Source of the DNA: Actinoplanes sp. N902-109
Lineage (GTDB): Bacteria; Actinomycetota; Actinomycetes; Mycobacteriales; Micromonosporaceae
Assembly (NCBI RefSeq): GCF_000389965.1
Contig: NC_021191.1
Location: forward strand, 1,923,501-1,987,500
Reading direction: 5' to 3'
Length of the DNA: 64,000 bases
Shown: piece by piece, positions 1-8,644 of the stretch
Layout of the letters: each line of letters starts with the position of its first letter
How positions within the stretch are numbered: the first letter of the stretch is position 1
Notes under the pieces: generated by a model
Databases searched by the model: none
Told to the model about the DNA's origin: nothing
Seen by the model: the letters and a program-made list of their open reading frames with translations, nothing else
Position numbers and translations under genes: made by a program

Positions 1-231
1 GGCCACCAGCACGACATCGCCGGGCCGCACCTCGACCGGCGGCCGGTCGGCGGTGACCAGCCAGCCCGAACCCCGCAGCAGGACGTGCACGCCGAGCACC
101 GCGATGGGGGTGAAGCTCATGCCCCACTCGCCCGACTCGGTGATCCGGCGCCCGTGCGCGCGGGTGACCCGCACACTGTCGGTCACGGCGGTGATCATGT
201 CCACCGCTGCATGGTAGTCGCGCGTATCCAT
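1..231 (-). CDS. AraC-family transcriptional regulator, N-terminal part only
   Basis: The gene runs off the left edge, so only the first 77 codons are present, starting at an ATG at 229-231. The translation begins MDTRDYHAAVDMITAVTDSV and carries the small beta-rich cupin_6 (AraC-binding-like) pattern: a MSFTPIAVLGVHVLLRGSGW stretch, then a proline-rich turn and VRPGDVVLVA. In this family the cupin precedes a C-terminal AraC helix-turn-helix, which would lie outside the window. It is transcribed divergently from the acyl-CoA dehydrogenase-like gene that starts 39 bases away, so it may control that gene. The ligand cannot be predicted. Confidence 0.7.
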   Translation of the reverse strand, partial: MDTRDYHAAVDMITAVTDSVRVTRAHGRRITESGEWGMSFTPIAVLGVHVLLRGSGWLVTADRPPVEVRPGDVVLVA

Positions 232-270
232 TCGGGCCGCTCGCGCATGGTTGCCCGGCCCGGTGGGTGA

Positions 271-1233
271 TTGCGTGAAGGTGTGAATCCAACCCTCGCC
301 TCCGTACGGGAAACCGGCGCTTTCGCCCTCCGCACGCCCAAGGACCACGGCGGGTCCTGGGAGACCGCCACCGTCATCGCGCAAACCCTCGCTGAGCTGG
401 GCCGCAGCGACCCGGCCGCGGCCTGGGTCGCGGGCACCTGCCTAACCGGCAAGACGCTGGCGGCCCGCAGCTTCGGTCCGGCCGGGGCCGAGCGGGTCTT
501 CGCCGATCCGGACTCGCTGTTCTGCGGTTCGGGGTCACCGACCGGCCGCGGTGAGCCCGGCCCGGACGGGATCCGGCTGACCGGCCGCTGGGCGAACATC
601 TCCGGCTGCCTGGATGCCGATTGGGCGGTGCTGGGCGCCCTGGTCGGCGGAACGTTCTCGCTGGTCGCCGTGCCGCTCACGGACCTGACGATCGACCGTA
701 CGTGGGACATGGCGGGCATGCGTGACACCGAGAGCCACTCCGTGGTGGCCGCGGACGTGCTGGTGCCGGCCGACCTGGTGGCGCCGTTGCGGCTGCCCGG
801 CGATCCGGCCGACATGACGCTGTTCGGCCTCAGCGTGCTGGCGCCGGTGGTGGGCGCCACGTTCGGTGCGCTGGACCTGATCGACGCGATGTTCGCCTCG
901 GACCGTAAGCCGTACCTGACGTCGTACGCGAGCATGGGGGAGTCGCCGGGCGCGCGGCACTGGCTGGCGCAGGCGACGCACCTGGCCGGGCGCGCCGAAC
1001 GCACCATGCTCGCCGTGGCGGAGGGCGCGCCGGGCACCGGCATGGAGCTGGCGGACGCGGCGCGTGACTGCCGGTCCGCGGTGGACCTGATGCTGGATCT
1101 GCACGGCGCGAGCGGGTTCGCGATGGCGAACCCGTTGCAGCGTTTCTGGCGTGACGTGGCGGTCGGTAGCCGGCACCCGCACCTCAACCCCTATCTGGCG
1201 GTCGAGCGGTTCACGGTACCGAGCGGATCCTGA
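271..1233 (+). CDS. Acyl-CoA dehydrogenase-family protein, short N-terminus
   Basis: This 320-residue protein resembles acyl-CoA dehydrogenase / HpaB-HsaA-like flavoenzymes. Visible landmarks are the AAAWVAGT segment in the middle domain, FCGSGSPTG and DGIRLTGRWANISGCLDADW in the beta domain, and a helical C-terminal domain ending with the LHGASGFAMANPLQRFWRDV motif typical of the HsaA/DszC-like branch. Such enzymes usually have 370-400 residues. Here the first alpha-helices are missing, and the protein enters directly at the segment that normally follows them. The start is a TTG at 271; a GTG at 283 is an alternative. No in-frame start further upstream is possible because TGA occurs just before. 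The 3' end overlaps the convergent MFS gene by 23 bases. It probably acts on a small aromatic or acyl substrate; the substrate is unknown. Confidence 0.75.
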   Translation: MREGVNPTLASVRETGAFALRTPKDHGGSWETATVIAQTLAELGRSDPAAAWVAGTCLTGKTLAARSFGPAGAERVFADPDSLFCGSGSPTGRGEPGPDGIRLTGRWANISGCLDADWAVLGALVGGTFSLVAVPLTDLTIDRTWDMAGMRDTESHSVVAADVLVPADLVAPLRLPGDPADMTLFGLSVLAPVVGATFGALDLIDAMFASDRKPYLTSYASMGESPGARHWLAQATHLAGRAERTMLAVAEGAPGTGMELADAARDCRSAVDLMLDLHGASGFAMANPLQRFWRDVAVGSRHPHLNPYLAVERFTVPSGS

Positions 1234-2464
1234 CCACGAAGACCGCGCCGAGCACGGTGACGACCGCGGTCAGCACGTACAGCGCCGGATAGCCGCCCAG
1301 ATGGGTGACGATCGGGGCGGCCATGGCCGGGCCGAGCACCTGCGGCGCCGCCGTGGCGATGTTGATGACGCCCAGGTCCTTCGCGCGGTCCACGGCCGCC
1401 GGCAGCACCTGGGTGATCAGCGCGGTGTCGACGGCCAGATAGACCCCGTAGCCCGCACCGAACAGCGCCGCGGCGATCAGGGTGGCGGTCCAGGTCGGCC
1501 AGATGGCCAGCAGCAGCGCCGCGACCGCGATCACCATGCCGGACCAGACCACGAAGACCTTGCGGCGGCCGGTGCGGTCGGAGATGCGCCCGCCGATCAC
1601 CGCCGTGGCCACCATGCCCGCCGTGTAGATCAGGATCGAGATGAGCAGCCCGGTGTCCGGGTCGGCCACGCGCACCTCGTCGGTCAGGAAGTACAGCATG
1701 TACAGCGTGCCCAGGGCGTTGCCCAGCTGGATCAGGAACCGGGTGCCCCAGGCCCAGGCGTAATCCGGGTTCTCCGCGAAGATCCGCCAGAGCTTCGTGC
1801 TGGGCGCGCGGGTGCCGGCGGTCGCGGGCAGCGGGTCGTCCGGCGTCAGGACCACGAAGGGTACGGCCAGAGCACACAGCACCACGGCGATCAGGACGTA
1901 CCCGGAGAAAGTGGCAGTCACGACGGCCGTGACCAGGACGGCCCCCAGCACCAGGCCGAGCGCCTGCGGCATGCCGATCCACCCGGAGACCAGGCCGCGC
2001 TGCAGCACCGGCACCCGGTCCGGGACCGCGGCCGTCAGCGTGGCGAGCATGACGTTCAGGCCGACCTGCGCCCCCGCCCAGCCGAGCGCCACGGTGGCCA
2101 GGTTGCCCGCGCCGGCGAGCACCACCAGCGACAGCACGGTCACCACCGTGCCGGCCAGCGTCCAGACGTGCCGGCGTCCGTACGCGCGGTTGCCCAGCCG
2201 CAGCCGGGTCCGGTCGGAGAGCGCACCCGCCGCGGGGTTGACAACGATGGCGACCAGCGCGCCGAGGGCGGTCACCCAGCCCAGCGCGGCCTCCTTGCCG
2301 GCCACCCCGAGGTCGTCGATCTGCTCGGGCAGCAACACCTGCACCGGGGTGAAGAACACCATCCACAGGCCGAGGTTGGCCGCGAACAACAGCCCGATCC
2401 ACGAGCGCCGCACCGGCACGACCGGTTCCGCGAGCGCAGCCGGTGCCCCCTGGGTGACGCTCAT
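1211..2464 (-). CDS. MFS transporter (12-TM, sugar/cation symporter-like)
   Basis: This 417-residue membrane protein has about twelve hydrophobic segments, the first at residues ~22-45 (WIGLLFAANLGLWMVFFTP). The MFS loop signature appears as GALSDRTRLRLGNRAYGRRH between TM2 and TM3 and again as GGRISDRTGRRK after TM8, which indicates the usual two-fold repeat. The first loop resembles the GPH/melibiose-type arrangement more than drug-proton antiporters. The substrate cannot be named. It is convergent with the preceding flavoenzyme gene and divergent from the reductase gene at 2534. Confidence 0.85.
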   Translation of the reverse strand: MSVTQGAPAALAEPVVPVRRSWIGLLFAANLGLWMVFFTPVQVLLPEQIDDLGVAGKEAALGWVTALGALVAIVVNPAAGALSDRTRLRLGNRAYGRRHVWTLAGTVVTVLSLVVLAGAGNLATVALGWAGAQVGLNVMLATLTAAVPDRVPVLQRGLVSGWIGMPQALGLVLGAVLVTAVVTATFSGYVLIAVVLCALAVPFVVLTPDDPLPATAGTRAPSTKLWRIFAENPDYAWAWGTRFLIQLGNALGTLYMLYFLTDEVRVADPDTGLLISILIYTAGMVATAVIGGRISDRTGRRKVFVVWSGMVIAVAALLLAIWPTWTATLIAAALFGAGYGVYLAVDTALITQVLPAAVDRAKDLGVINIATAAPQVLGPAMAAPIVTHLGGYPALYVLTAVVTVLGAVFVVRIRSVP

Positions 2465-2533
2465 GCCTCAGATCATGGAGGGTCGGGGGCCACTGTCGCT
2501 AGGGTCACGGGAAAACGCAAAGGAGCGTCCGAC

Positions 2534-3067
2534 ATGGCCAAGGTTGTCGCGGTGGAGTACGTGACCCTCGACGGGGTGTTCGAGGAGCCGCGCTGGAGCG
2601 GTCCCTACTTCAACGACGAGCTCAGCAGCTGGCAGGACAGCAACCTGCGCGAGGCCGATGCGCTGCTGCTGGGCCGGCGTACGTACGAGGGCTTCAAGGC
2701 GGCGTGGCCGCAGATGGAGGAGGCCACCGGCGACTTCGGCAAGAAGATGAACGCCATGCCCAAGCACGTGGCCACCACGACGCTGACCGAGCCGGAATGG
2801 GCCGCCACGTTCCTCACCGGCGAGGTGGCCGGGGCGGTCGCCGAGCTCAAGGCCGGCCCCGGAACCCTGCTCATCAACGGCAGCGCCGAACTGGTCAACT
2901 ACCTCACCCGGCACAACCTGATCGACGAGTACCGGATCATGACGTTCCCGCTCGTGGTGGGCGAGGGCCGCCGGCTCTGGCACGACGGCACCAAGGTGGC
3001 GCTGTCGCAGACGACCACGTGGACGACGACGACGGGCGTCACGGTCGCCACGTACGTTCCCGCATAG
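2534..3067 (+). CDS. Dihydrofolate reductase-family (RibD C-terminal-like) protein
   Basis: A protein of 177 residues starting at ATG 2534, preceded by an AAAGGAG ribosome-binding site about 10 bases upstream. It matches the YwjB/YyaP branch of the RibD_C fold: N-terminal KVVAVEYVTLDGVFEEP, central ADALLLGRRTYEGF, GPGTLLINGSAELVNYL, and C-terminal DEYRIMTFPLVVGEGRRLW. These proteins probably bind NADPH, but few have a known substrate, and true dihydrofolate reductase activity should not be assumed. The gene stands alone, with its stop only 3 bases from the stop of the convergent chemoreceptor gene. Confidence 0.9.
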   Translation: MAKVVAVEYVTLDGVFEEPRWSGPYFNDELSSWQDSNLREADALLLGRRTYEGFKAAWPQMEEATGDFGKKMNAMPKHVATTTLTEPEWAATFLTGEVAGAVAELKAGPGTLLINGSAELVNYLTRHNLIDEYRIMTFPLVVGEGRRLWHDGTKVALSQTTTWTTTTGVTVATYVPA

Positions 3068-3070
3068 CTC

Positions 3071-5194
3071 TTACACGGTGAAGCGGTCGACCAGCACGGT
3101 GAGCCGCCGGGCGGTGGCGTTGAGCTCGTCGGCCGCCTGGTGCGACACCACCACCGCGCTGCGGGTGCTCTCCACCGCGCCGCTGACCGCGCTGATGCCG
3201 GTCGCGATGTCCTGGCTGCCGGTAGCCACCTCGGTGATGTTGCGCGACATCTCGGCCGTGGTGGCCGCCTGCTCCTCGACCGCCGCCGCGATCGCCGTCT
3301 GATAGTCGTTGACCTGCGCGATGGTTGCGGTGATCGCGTTGATCGCCGCGACCGCCCTGGCGGTGTCGGCCTCGATCGCCGACACCCGGGCGGTGACGTC
3401 CTCGGTCGCCTTCGCGGTCTCCTGGGCCAGGTCCTTGACCTCGCCCGCGACCACCGCGAAGCCCTTGCCCAGGTCGCCGGCCCGGGCCGCCTCGATCGTC
3501 GCGTTCAGCGCGAGCAGGTTGGTCTGCTCGGCGATGCTGGCGATCAGCCGGACCACGTCGGCGATCTTGCCGGTGGACACCCGCAGCTCGTCGATCACGC
3601 CCGAGGCGGTGGCGGTCAGGCCCACCCCGTCCCGGCCGGCCTGCGCGGCGTCCTGCGCGTTGCTCGAGATCTCACTGATCGATGCGCCCATCTCCTCGGC
3701 GCCGGCGGCGACGGTCTGCACGACGTGCGAGATCTCCTCGGCGGCGTTGCTGGCCGACCCGGCCCGGTCGGCCGCGGTGGCCGCCGACCCGGTCAGCTCC
3801 GCGCCGGTCGCCGCGACCTGGCCGGCCGACTTCGACACCTCGTGCGAGGCGCCGGTGACCTCGACCATGACCTCCCGCAGCTCGCTGACGGCGGTGTTGA
3901 GCGCCGTGCCGGCCCGGCCGATCTCGTCGTGCCCGCTCTCCGTGCTGCGCACCGTCAGGTCCCGCCGGGCCAGCCGGGTCAGCGCCGCGGTCAGCCGGCC
4001 CAGGCGGCTGGCGATCCGGCGGGCCTGCCAGGCGGCGAGGGCGCCACCGGCGATGGCCAGCAGCACGGCAGCGATCAGGAAGGCGATGAGCATGTCGCGG
4101 CGCCCGTCGCGCACCGCGTCGGCGGCCCCGGAGGTGTCGGCGTCGTAGCCGTTGACCGCGATGGCCCACGAGTACGGCTTGTAGTACGACACCGTCGTGG
4201 TGGTGTCCCCGGCCGGGGCACCCGAGGCGCCGGGCAGCTGGTAGGTGGCGCGGAACGTGGAGTTGTCGCTGAGCTTGGCGGCCTCGGTGACGATCTGCTC
4301 GACGTACTTGGTGCCCCTGGCGTCGGTGGCGTCCAGCTGCGCGTCGGTCGGCGGGTTGGGCAGGCTCGACGCGATGATCCGGCCCTTGTCGGCGGCGTTG
4401 GTGCTGTACACGACCACCGAGCCGTTGTCGCGGACCTCGCTGGCGGCGATGGCGTCGGTCAGGTTGGCCAGCGCGGTGGCCTGCGGCAGGCCGACGAACA
4501 GGGCGCCGATGACCGTACCGTCGGCGTCCTTGATCGGGTCGTAGGCGGTGATGAACCAGGTGCCGACCACCTGGGCGACCCCGCGGAAGCCCTTGCCGGA
4601 CTTGATCGCCGCGGCGACCGCGTTCGGGGAGCCGTCGGCGTTGGCGGCGGGGATGTACGTGCCGATCGCCCGGGTGCCCGTGGCCGACTTGACGTTCGTG
4701 CCCACCCGCAGCAGGTCACCGTTGTCGTTCATGCGCTGGAAGACGGTGACGGTGAGCCCGGTGAGCGCGGCCGTGGAGTCGACGAACGGGGTGGTGACGT
4801 CGAGGTCGGTGTTCTGGCCCAGCCACTTGCCGCCGACCGAGAAGCGCGGCAGCTTCACGGTGGTCTTGGCCTGGCTGACCTGGTTTGTCGCGGTCCACGT
4901 GGTGGTGCGGCGCTGCCGGCCCGCGCCACCGGCCGCCGCGAGTGCCGCGTCGGCGGTGGTCATCTGCCGGTTGACGCCGGCCTGCACCTCGTCGCCCACC
5001 GACTTGACCAGCTGGTAGATCTCGGTCGAGGTGCGGTTCAGATCATCGTTGGTCAGCTTCGCGACCTGCGTCTCGGTGCGGTCGGCGAAGGCGTCGCTCT
5101 GCCAGGCCCCGACCCCGACGAGCACCGCCGCGGTGCCGAGCACACTGCCCAGGCCGAGAGCGAGAAGTTTGTGACTGATCTGAGCGCGCGCCAT
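3071..5194 (-). CDS. Methyl-accepting chemotaxis protein with extracellular Cache domain
   Basis: A 707-residue transmembrane chemoreceptor. An N-terminal membrane helix (residues ~11-32) is followed by a large extracellular region that contains a Cache-type end (WFITAYDPIKDADGTVIGAL, then FVGLPQ), a second membrane helix near 370-390, a HAMP linker (ARRIASRLGRLTAALTRLAR) and a long coiled-coil signalling domain. The conserved hairpin tip reads EQTNLLALNATIEAARAGDL at about residue 556, followed by GKGFAVVAGEVKDLA. It would transmit ligand binding to CheA/CheW. Actinoplanes-type organisms have motile spores, which fits. The ligand is unknown. No che genes are nearby. Confidence 0.93.
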   Translation of the reverse strand: MARAQISHKLLALGLGSVLGTAAVLVGVGAWQSDAFADRTETQVAKLTNDDLNRTSTEIYQLVKSVGDEVQAGVNRQMTTADAALAAAGGAGRQRRTTTWTATNQVSQAKTTVKLPRFSVGGKWLGQNTDLDVTTPFVDSTAALTGLTVTVFQRMNDNGDLLRVGTNVKSATGTRAIGTYIPAANADGSPNAVAAAIKSGKGFRGVAQVVGTWFITAYDPIKDADGTVIGALFVGLPQATALANLTDAIAASEVRDNGSVVVYSTNAADKGRIIASSLPNPPTDAQLDATDARGTKYVEQIVTEAAKLSDNSTFRATYQLPGASGAPAGDTTTTVSYYKPYSWAIAVNGYDADTSGAADAVRDGRRDMLIAFLIAAVLLAIAGGALAAWQARRIASRLGRLTAALTRLARRDLTVRSTESGHDEIGRAGTALNTAVSELREVMVEVTGASHEVSKSAGQVAATGAELTGSAATAADRAGSASNAAEEISHVVQTVAAGAEEMGASISEISSNAQDAAQAGRDGVGLTATASGVIDELRVSTGKIADVVRLIASIAEQTNLLALNATIEAARAGDLGKGFAVVAGEVKDLAQETAKATEDVTARVSAIEADTARAVAAINAITATIAQVNDYQTAIAAAVEEQAATTAEMSRNITEVATGSQDIATGISAVSGAVESTRSAVVVSHQAADELNATARRLTVLVDRFTV

Positions 5195-5226
5195 GCCACC
5201 CAGTTCGACCTTTTCGGCGGCAAACT

Positions 5227-5264
5227 GAGGGGGTGTGACCGATTTTGCCCGGTCACACCCCCTC
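5227..5264 (-). terminator. Strong hairpin terminator downstream of aceE
   Basis: A perfect 14-bp inverted repeat (5227-5240 against 5251-5264, sequence GAGGGGGTGTGACC) encloses a 10-base loop. It lies between the aceE stop at 5278 and the start of the chemoreceptor gene at 5194, so it most likely ends the aceE transcript. A T-run is absent, as is common in high-GC actinobacteria. Confidence 0.85.
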
Positions 5265-5277
5265 GGTCACCGCTCGG

Positions 5278-8016
5278 TCAGCTGTCGCCGCCGGTCTCCC
5301 CGACGGGCGCGGCGCTGATGTCGTCGATCGCGTACTTCTTGGCCGCCTCGGCCGGCACGTGCGCCGGCACCTCGCCCTTCAGCGCGAGCTGGCGCAGTGT
5401 GGCGACGACCACCGACTCCGCATCCACGTGGAAGTGGCGGCGCAGCGCGTGGCGGGTGTCGCTCATGCCGAAGCCGTCGGTGCCCAGCGACGTGTAGGCG
5501 TTCGGCACCCAGCGGCTGATCAGGTCGGGCACCGCGCGCATCCAGTCACTGACGGCCACCACCGGGCCGTCGGTGCCCTCCAGCTTGGTCTGGATGTACG
5601 GCTTCCGCGGCTGGTCGCCCGGGTTGAGCAGGTTGTGCTCCTCGGTCTCGACCGCGTCGCGCCGCAGCTCGGTCCAGGAGGTCACCGACCACACGTCGGC
5701 GCCCACGCCCCAGTCCTGAGCCAGCAGCTGCTGGGCCTTGATCGCCCACTGCATGCCCGTGCCGGAGGCCAGCAGCTGCGCCTTGGGACCGTCGGTCTGC
5801 GGTGCGGCGGCATAGCGGTAGATGCCCTTGAGCAGCCCCTCGACGTCGACGCCCTCGGGCTCCTTGGGCTGCAGGATCGGCTCGTTGTAGACCGTGAGGT
5901 AGTAGTAGACGTTCTCCTGCTGCTCGCCGTACATGCGGTGCAGGCCGTTCTCGACGATGTGCGCGATCTCGAACGCGAACGCCGGGTCGTACGCCACCAC
6001 GGCCGGGTTGGTCGCCGCGATCAGCAGCGAGTGCCCGTCCTCGTGCTGCAGGCCCTCACCGTTGAGCGTGGTGCGGCCCGCGGTCGCACCGAGCAGGAAG
6101 CCCCGGGCCATCTGGTCGGAGGCGGCCCACAGCTCGTCCGCGGTGCGCTGGAAGCCGAACATCGAGTAGAAGATGTACAGCGGGATCATCGGTTCGCCGT
6201 GGGTGGCGTACGACGTGCCGGCGGCGATGAAGCTCGCGGTCGACCCGGCCTCGTTGATGCCCTCGTGCAGGATCTGCCCGTTGATCGCTTCCTTGTACGA
6301 CAGGAACAGCTCGCGGTCGACCGAGGTGTAGTTCTGGCCGTGCGGCGAGTAGATCTTGCGGGTCGGGAACAGCGAGTCCATGCCGAACGTACGCGCCTCG
6401 TCCGGGATGATCGGCACCCAGCGGGCCCCGAACTCCTTGTCCTTCATGATGTCCTTGAGCAGGCGGACGAAGGCCATCGTGGTGGCGACCTTCTGCTTGC
6501 CCGAGCCGCGCTTGACATCGCCGAACCTCGCCGACTCCGGGATCGCCAGCGGGATCGTCTTGGTGCGCCGCGACGGCAGGTATCCGCCCAGCGCACGGCG
6601 GCGCTCCTGCAGGTACTGCAGCTCGTCGGACTTCTCACCGGGGTGGAAGTACGGCGGGAGGTACGGGTTGTCCTCGAGCTGCTTGTCGCTGATGTCGAGG
6701 TAGAGCCGGTCGCGGAAGCCCTTGAGGTCGTCCAGCGTCAGCTTCTTCATCTGGTGGGTGGCGTTGCGGGCCTCGAAGTGCGAGCCCAGCGTCCAGCCCT
6801 TGATGGTGTGGGCCAGGATGACGGTCGGCTGGCCGGTGTGCTCGGTGGCCGCCTTGTACGCCGCGTAGAGCTTGCGGTAGTCGTGACCGCCGCGCTTGAG
6901 GTTCCAGACCTCGTCGTCGCTCATGCCCTCGACCAGCTTGCGGGTGCGCGGGTCGCGGCCGAAGAAGTTCTCCCGGACGTACGCGCCGGACTCGCCCTTG
7001 TAGGTCTGGAAGTCGCCGTCGGGCGTGACGTTCATGAGGTTGACCAGGGCGCCGTCGGTGTCCTTGGCGAGCAGGGCGTCCCACTCGCGGCCCCAGATGA
7101 CCTTGATGACGTTCCAGCCGGCGCCGCGGAAGAACGACTCCAGCTCCTGGATGACCTTGCCGTTGCCGCGCACCGGGCCGTCGAGCCGCTGCAGGTTGCA
7201 GTTGATGACGAAGGTGAGGTTGTCCAGCTCCTCGCGGGCGGCCAGGCCGATCGCGCCGAGCGACTCCACCTCGTCCATCTCGCCGTCGCCCAGGAACGCC
7301 CAGACGTGCTGCTGGCTGGTGTCCTTGATGCCGCGGTTGTGCAGGTAGCGGTTGAACCGGGCCTGGTAGATCGCGTTCAGCGGGCCGATGCCCATGCTGA
7401 CCGTCGGGAACTCCCAGAAGTTGGGCATCAGCCGCGGGTGCGGGTAGCTCGGCAGGCCGCCGCCGGGGTGCGAGAGCTCCTGGCGGAAGCCGTCCAGGTC
7501 GTGCTCGGTGAGCCGGCCCTCGAGGTACGCCCGGGCGTACATGCCGGGGGAGGCGTGCCCCTGGAAGAAGATGTGGTCGCCGCCGCCGGGGTGGTCCTTG
7601 CCGCGGAAGAAGTGGTTCATGCCGACCTCGTAGAGGCTGGCGCTGGAGGCGTAGGTCGAGATGTGCCCGCCCACGCCGATCTCCGGGCGCTGCGCGCGGT
7701 GCACCAGCATCGCGGCGTTCCAGCGGATGTAGGCGCGGATCCGCCGTTCCACCATCTCGTCGCCGGGGAACCAGGGTTCCTGCTCCGGGGCGATCGTGTT
7801 GATGTAGTCGGTGGAGGTCAGCGGCGGGACGCCGACCTGTCGCTCCCGGGCCCGCTCGAGCAGGCGCAGCATGACGTATCGCGCTCGTTTGGCGCCGCCT
7901 TCGTCGATGACTCCGTCGAGCGACTCGACCCACTCGCTGGTTTCCTCGGGGTCGATGTCCGGAAGCTGGCTCGGCAGGCCGTCAGTGATCACCGGGCGCT
8001 TGCGTTCCGTGGCCAC
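5278..8016 (-). CDS. aceE: Pyruvate dehydrogenase E1 component, homodimeric type
   Basis: This 912-residue protein is the thiamine-diphosphate-dependent decarboxylase (E1) that channels pyruvate to acetyl-CoA with E2 and E3 of the pyruvate dehydrogenase complex in the cytosol. The length and collinearity fit the single-chain AceE family: ATERKRPVITDGLPSQLPDI at the N-terminus, WNAAMLVHRAQRPEIGVGGH, the ThDP-binding stretch beginning GDGEMDEVESLGAIGLAARE, and GPKAQLLASGTGMQWAIKAQ near the C-terminus. I chose GTG 8016 because an AGAGGA site precedes it by 6 bases; an ATG at 8022 adds two residues but overlaps that site. The E2 and E3 genes are not nearby, as is usual in actinobacteria. Confidence 0.97.
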   Translation of the reverse strand: MATERKRPVITDGLPSQLPDIDPEETSEWVESLDGVIDEGGAKRARYVMLRLLERARERQVGVPPLTSTDYINTIAPEQEPWFPGDEMVERRIRAYIRWNAAMLVHRAQRPEIGVGGHISTYASSASLYEVGMNHFFRGKDHPGGGDHIFFQGHASPGMYARAYLEGRLTEHDLDGFRQELSHPGGGLPSYPHPRLMPNFWEFPTVSMGIGPLNAIYQARFNRYLHNRGIKDTSQQHVWAFLGDGEMDEVESLGAIGLAAREELDNLTFVINCNLQRLDGPVRGNGKVIQELESFFRGAGWNVIKVIWGREWDALLAKDTDGALVNLMNVTPDGDFQTYKGESGAYVRENFFGRDPRTRKLVEGMSDDEVWNLKRGGHDYRKLYAAYKAATEHTGQPTVILAHTIKGWTLGSHFEARNATHQMKKLTLDDLKGFRDRLYLDISDKQLEDNPYLPPYFHPGEKSDELQYLQERRRALGGYLPSRRTKTIPLAIPESARFGDVKRGSGKQKVATTMAFVRLLKDIMKDKEFGARWVPIIPDEARTFGMDSLFPTRKIYSPHGQNYTSVDRELFLSYKEAINGQILHEGINEAGSTASFIAAGTSYATHGEPMIPLYIFYSMFGFQRTADELWAASDQMARGFLLGATAGRTTLNGEGLQHEDGHSLLIAATNPAVVAYDPAFAFEIAHIVENGLHRMYGEQQENVYYYLTVYNEPILQPKEPEGVDVEGLLKGIYRYAAAPQTDGPKAQLLASGTGMQWAIKAQQLLAQDWGVGADVWSVTSWTELRRDAVETEEHNLLNPGDQPRKPYIQTKLEGTDGPVVAVSDWMRAVPDLISRWVPNAYTSLGTDGFGMSDTRHALRRHFHVDAESVVVATLRQLALKGEVPAHVPAEAAKKYAIDDISAAPVGETGGDS

Positions 8017-8164
8017 AGGCATTCCTCTTGGTCGGTGTCGGACCGTACGCCCATTGTGTGAACCGCACGGCAATGTCTTCCATCCTGCCCCCAGACGGTG
8101 GCTGCCGTCACGCCTACGTTCAGGTGCGCGACGAGCGACACACGTACTCGGGAGTAACTACTGG

Positions 8165-8569
8165 TCAACCCTGGAGAAAACTGAACCGCACCTGGCGTTC
8201 GGGGTTGTCGCCGTTGGGGTCGACCAGGCAGATCGACTGCCAGGTGCCCAGCGCGATGCGGCCGTCGAGCACCGGCAGCGTCGCATACGGCGGGATCCAG
8301 GCCGGCAGCACGTGGTCCCGGCCGTGCCCGCGCGACCCGTGCCGGTGCCGCCACTTGTCCTCGGCGGGCAGCAGGTCGTCGATCGCGGTCAGCAGGTCCT
8401 CGTCCGACCCGGCGCCGGTCTCGATGATGGCGATGCCGGCGGTCGCGTGCGGGACGAAGACGTGCAGCAGGCCGTCGCCGCGGCCGCGGGCGAACTGCTC
8501 GGCCTCGCCCGTGATGTCGCGGACGACCGGCTCGCTGCCCGTCCGCACGGTGATCACGGTGGTTTCCAT
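8165..8569 (-). CDS. YjbQ-family protein (secondary thiamine-phosphate synthase-type fold)
   Basis: A compact protein of 134 residues with the YjbQ/UPF0047 signature: GLLHVFVPHATAGIAIIET, then DLLTAIDDLLP, WRHRHGS-RGH and DHVLPAWIPP, ending in LGTWQSICLVDPNG with the final RQVRFSFLQG strand. The family forms trimers with a metal-binding site; weak thiamine-phosphate synthase activity has been reported, but the physiological function is unsettled. The start ATG at 8569 gives the usual family length. The gene is divergent from the 2-oxoacid dehydrogenase fusion 75 bases away. Confidence 0.92.
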   Translation of the reverse strand: METTVITVRTGSEPVVRDITGEAEQFARGRGDGLLHVFVPHATAGIAIIETGAGSDEDLLTAIDDLLPAEDKWRHRHGSRGHGRDHVLPAWIPPYATLPVLDGRIALGTWQSICLVDPNGDNPERQVRFSFLQG

Positions 8570-8644
8570 GGTCCAGCAGTCTCGCACGCTGCCGTTGTCC
8601 ACAGGCTCGTGGGCGCGCGGTGGCGGGGGTGGCCAAGGTCGGTA

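Noticed and set aside
3140..5497. Long plus-strand open frame antisense to the chemoreceptor gene
   Set aside because: High-GC antisense shadow: rich in Arg, Gly, Asp and His with no domains, opposite a well supported gene.
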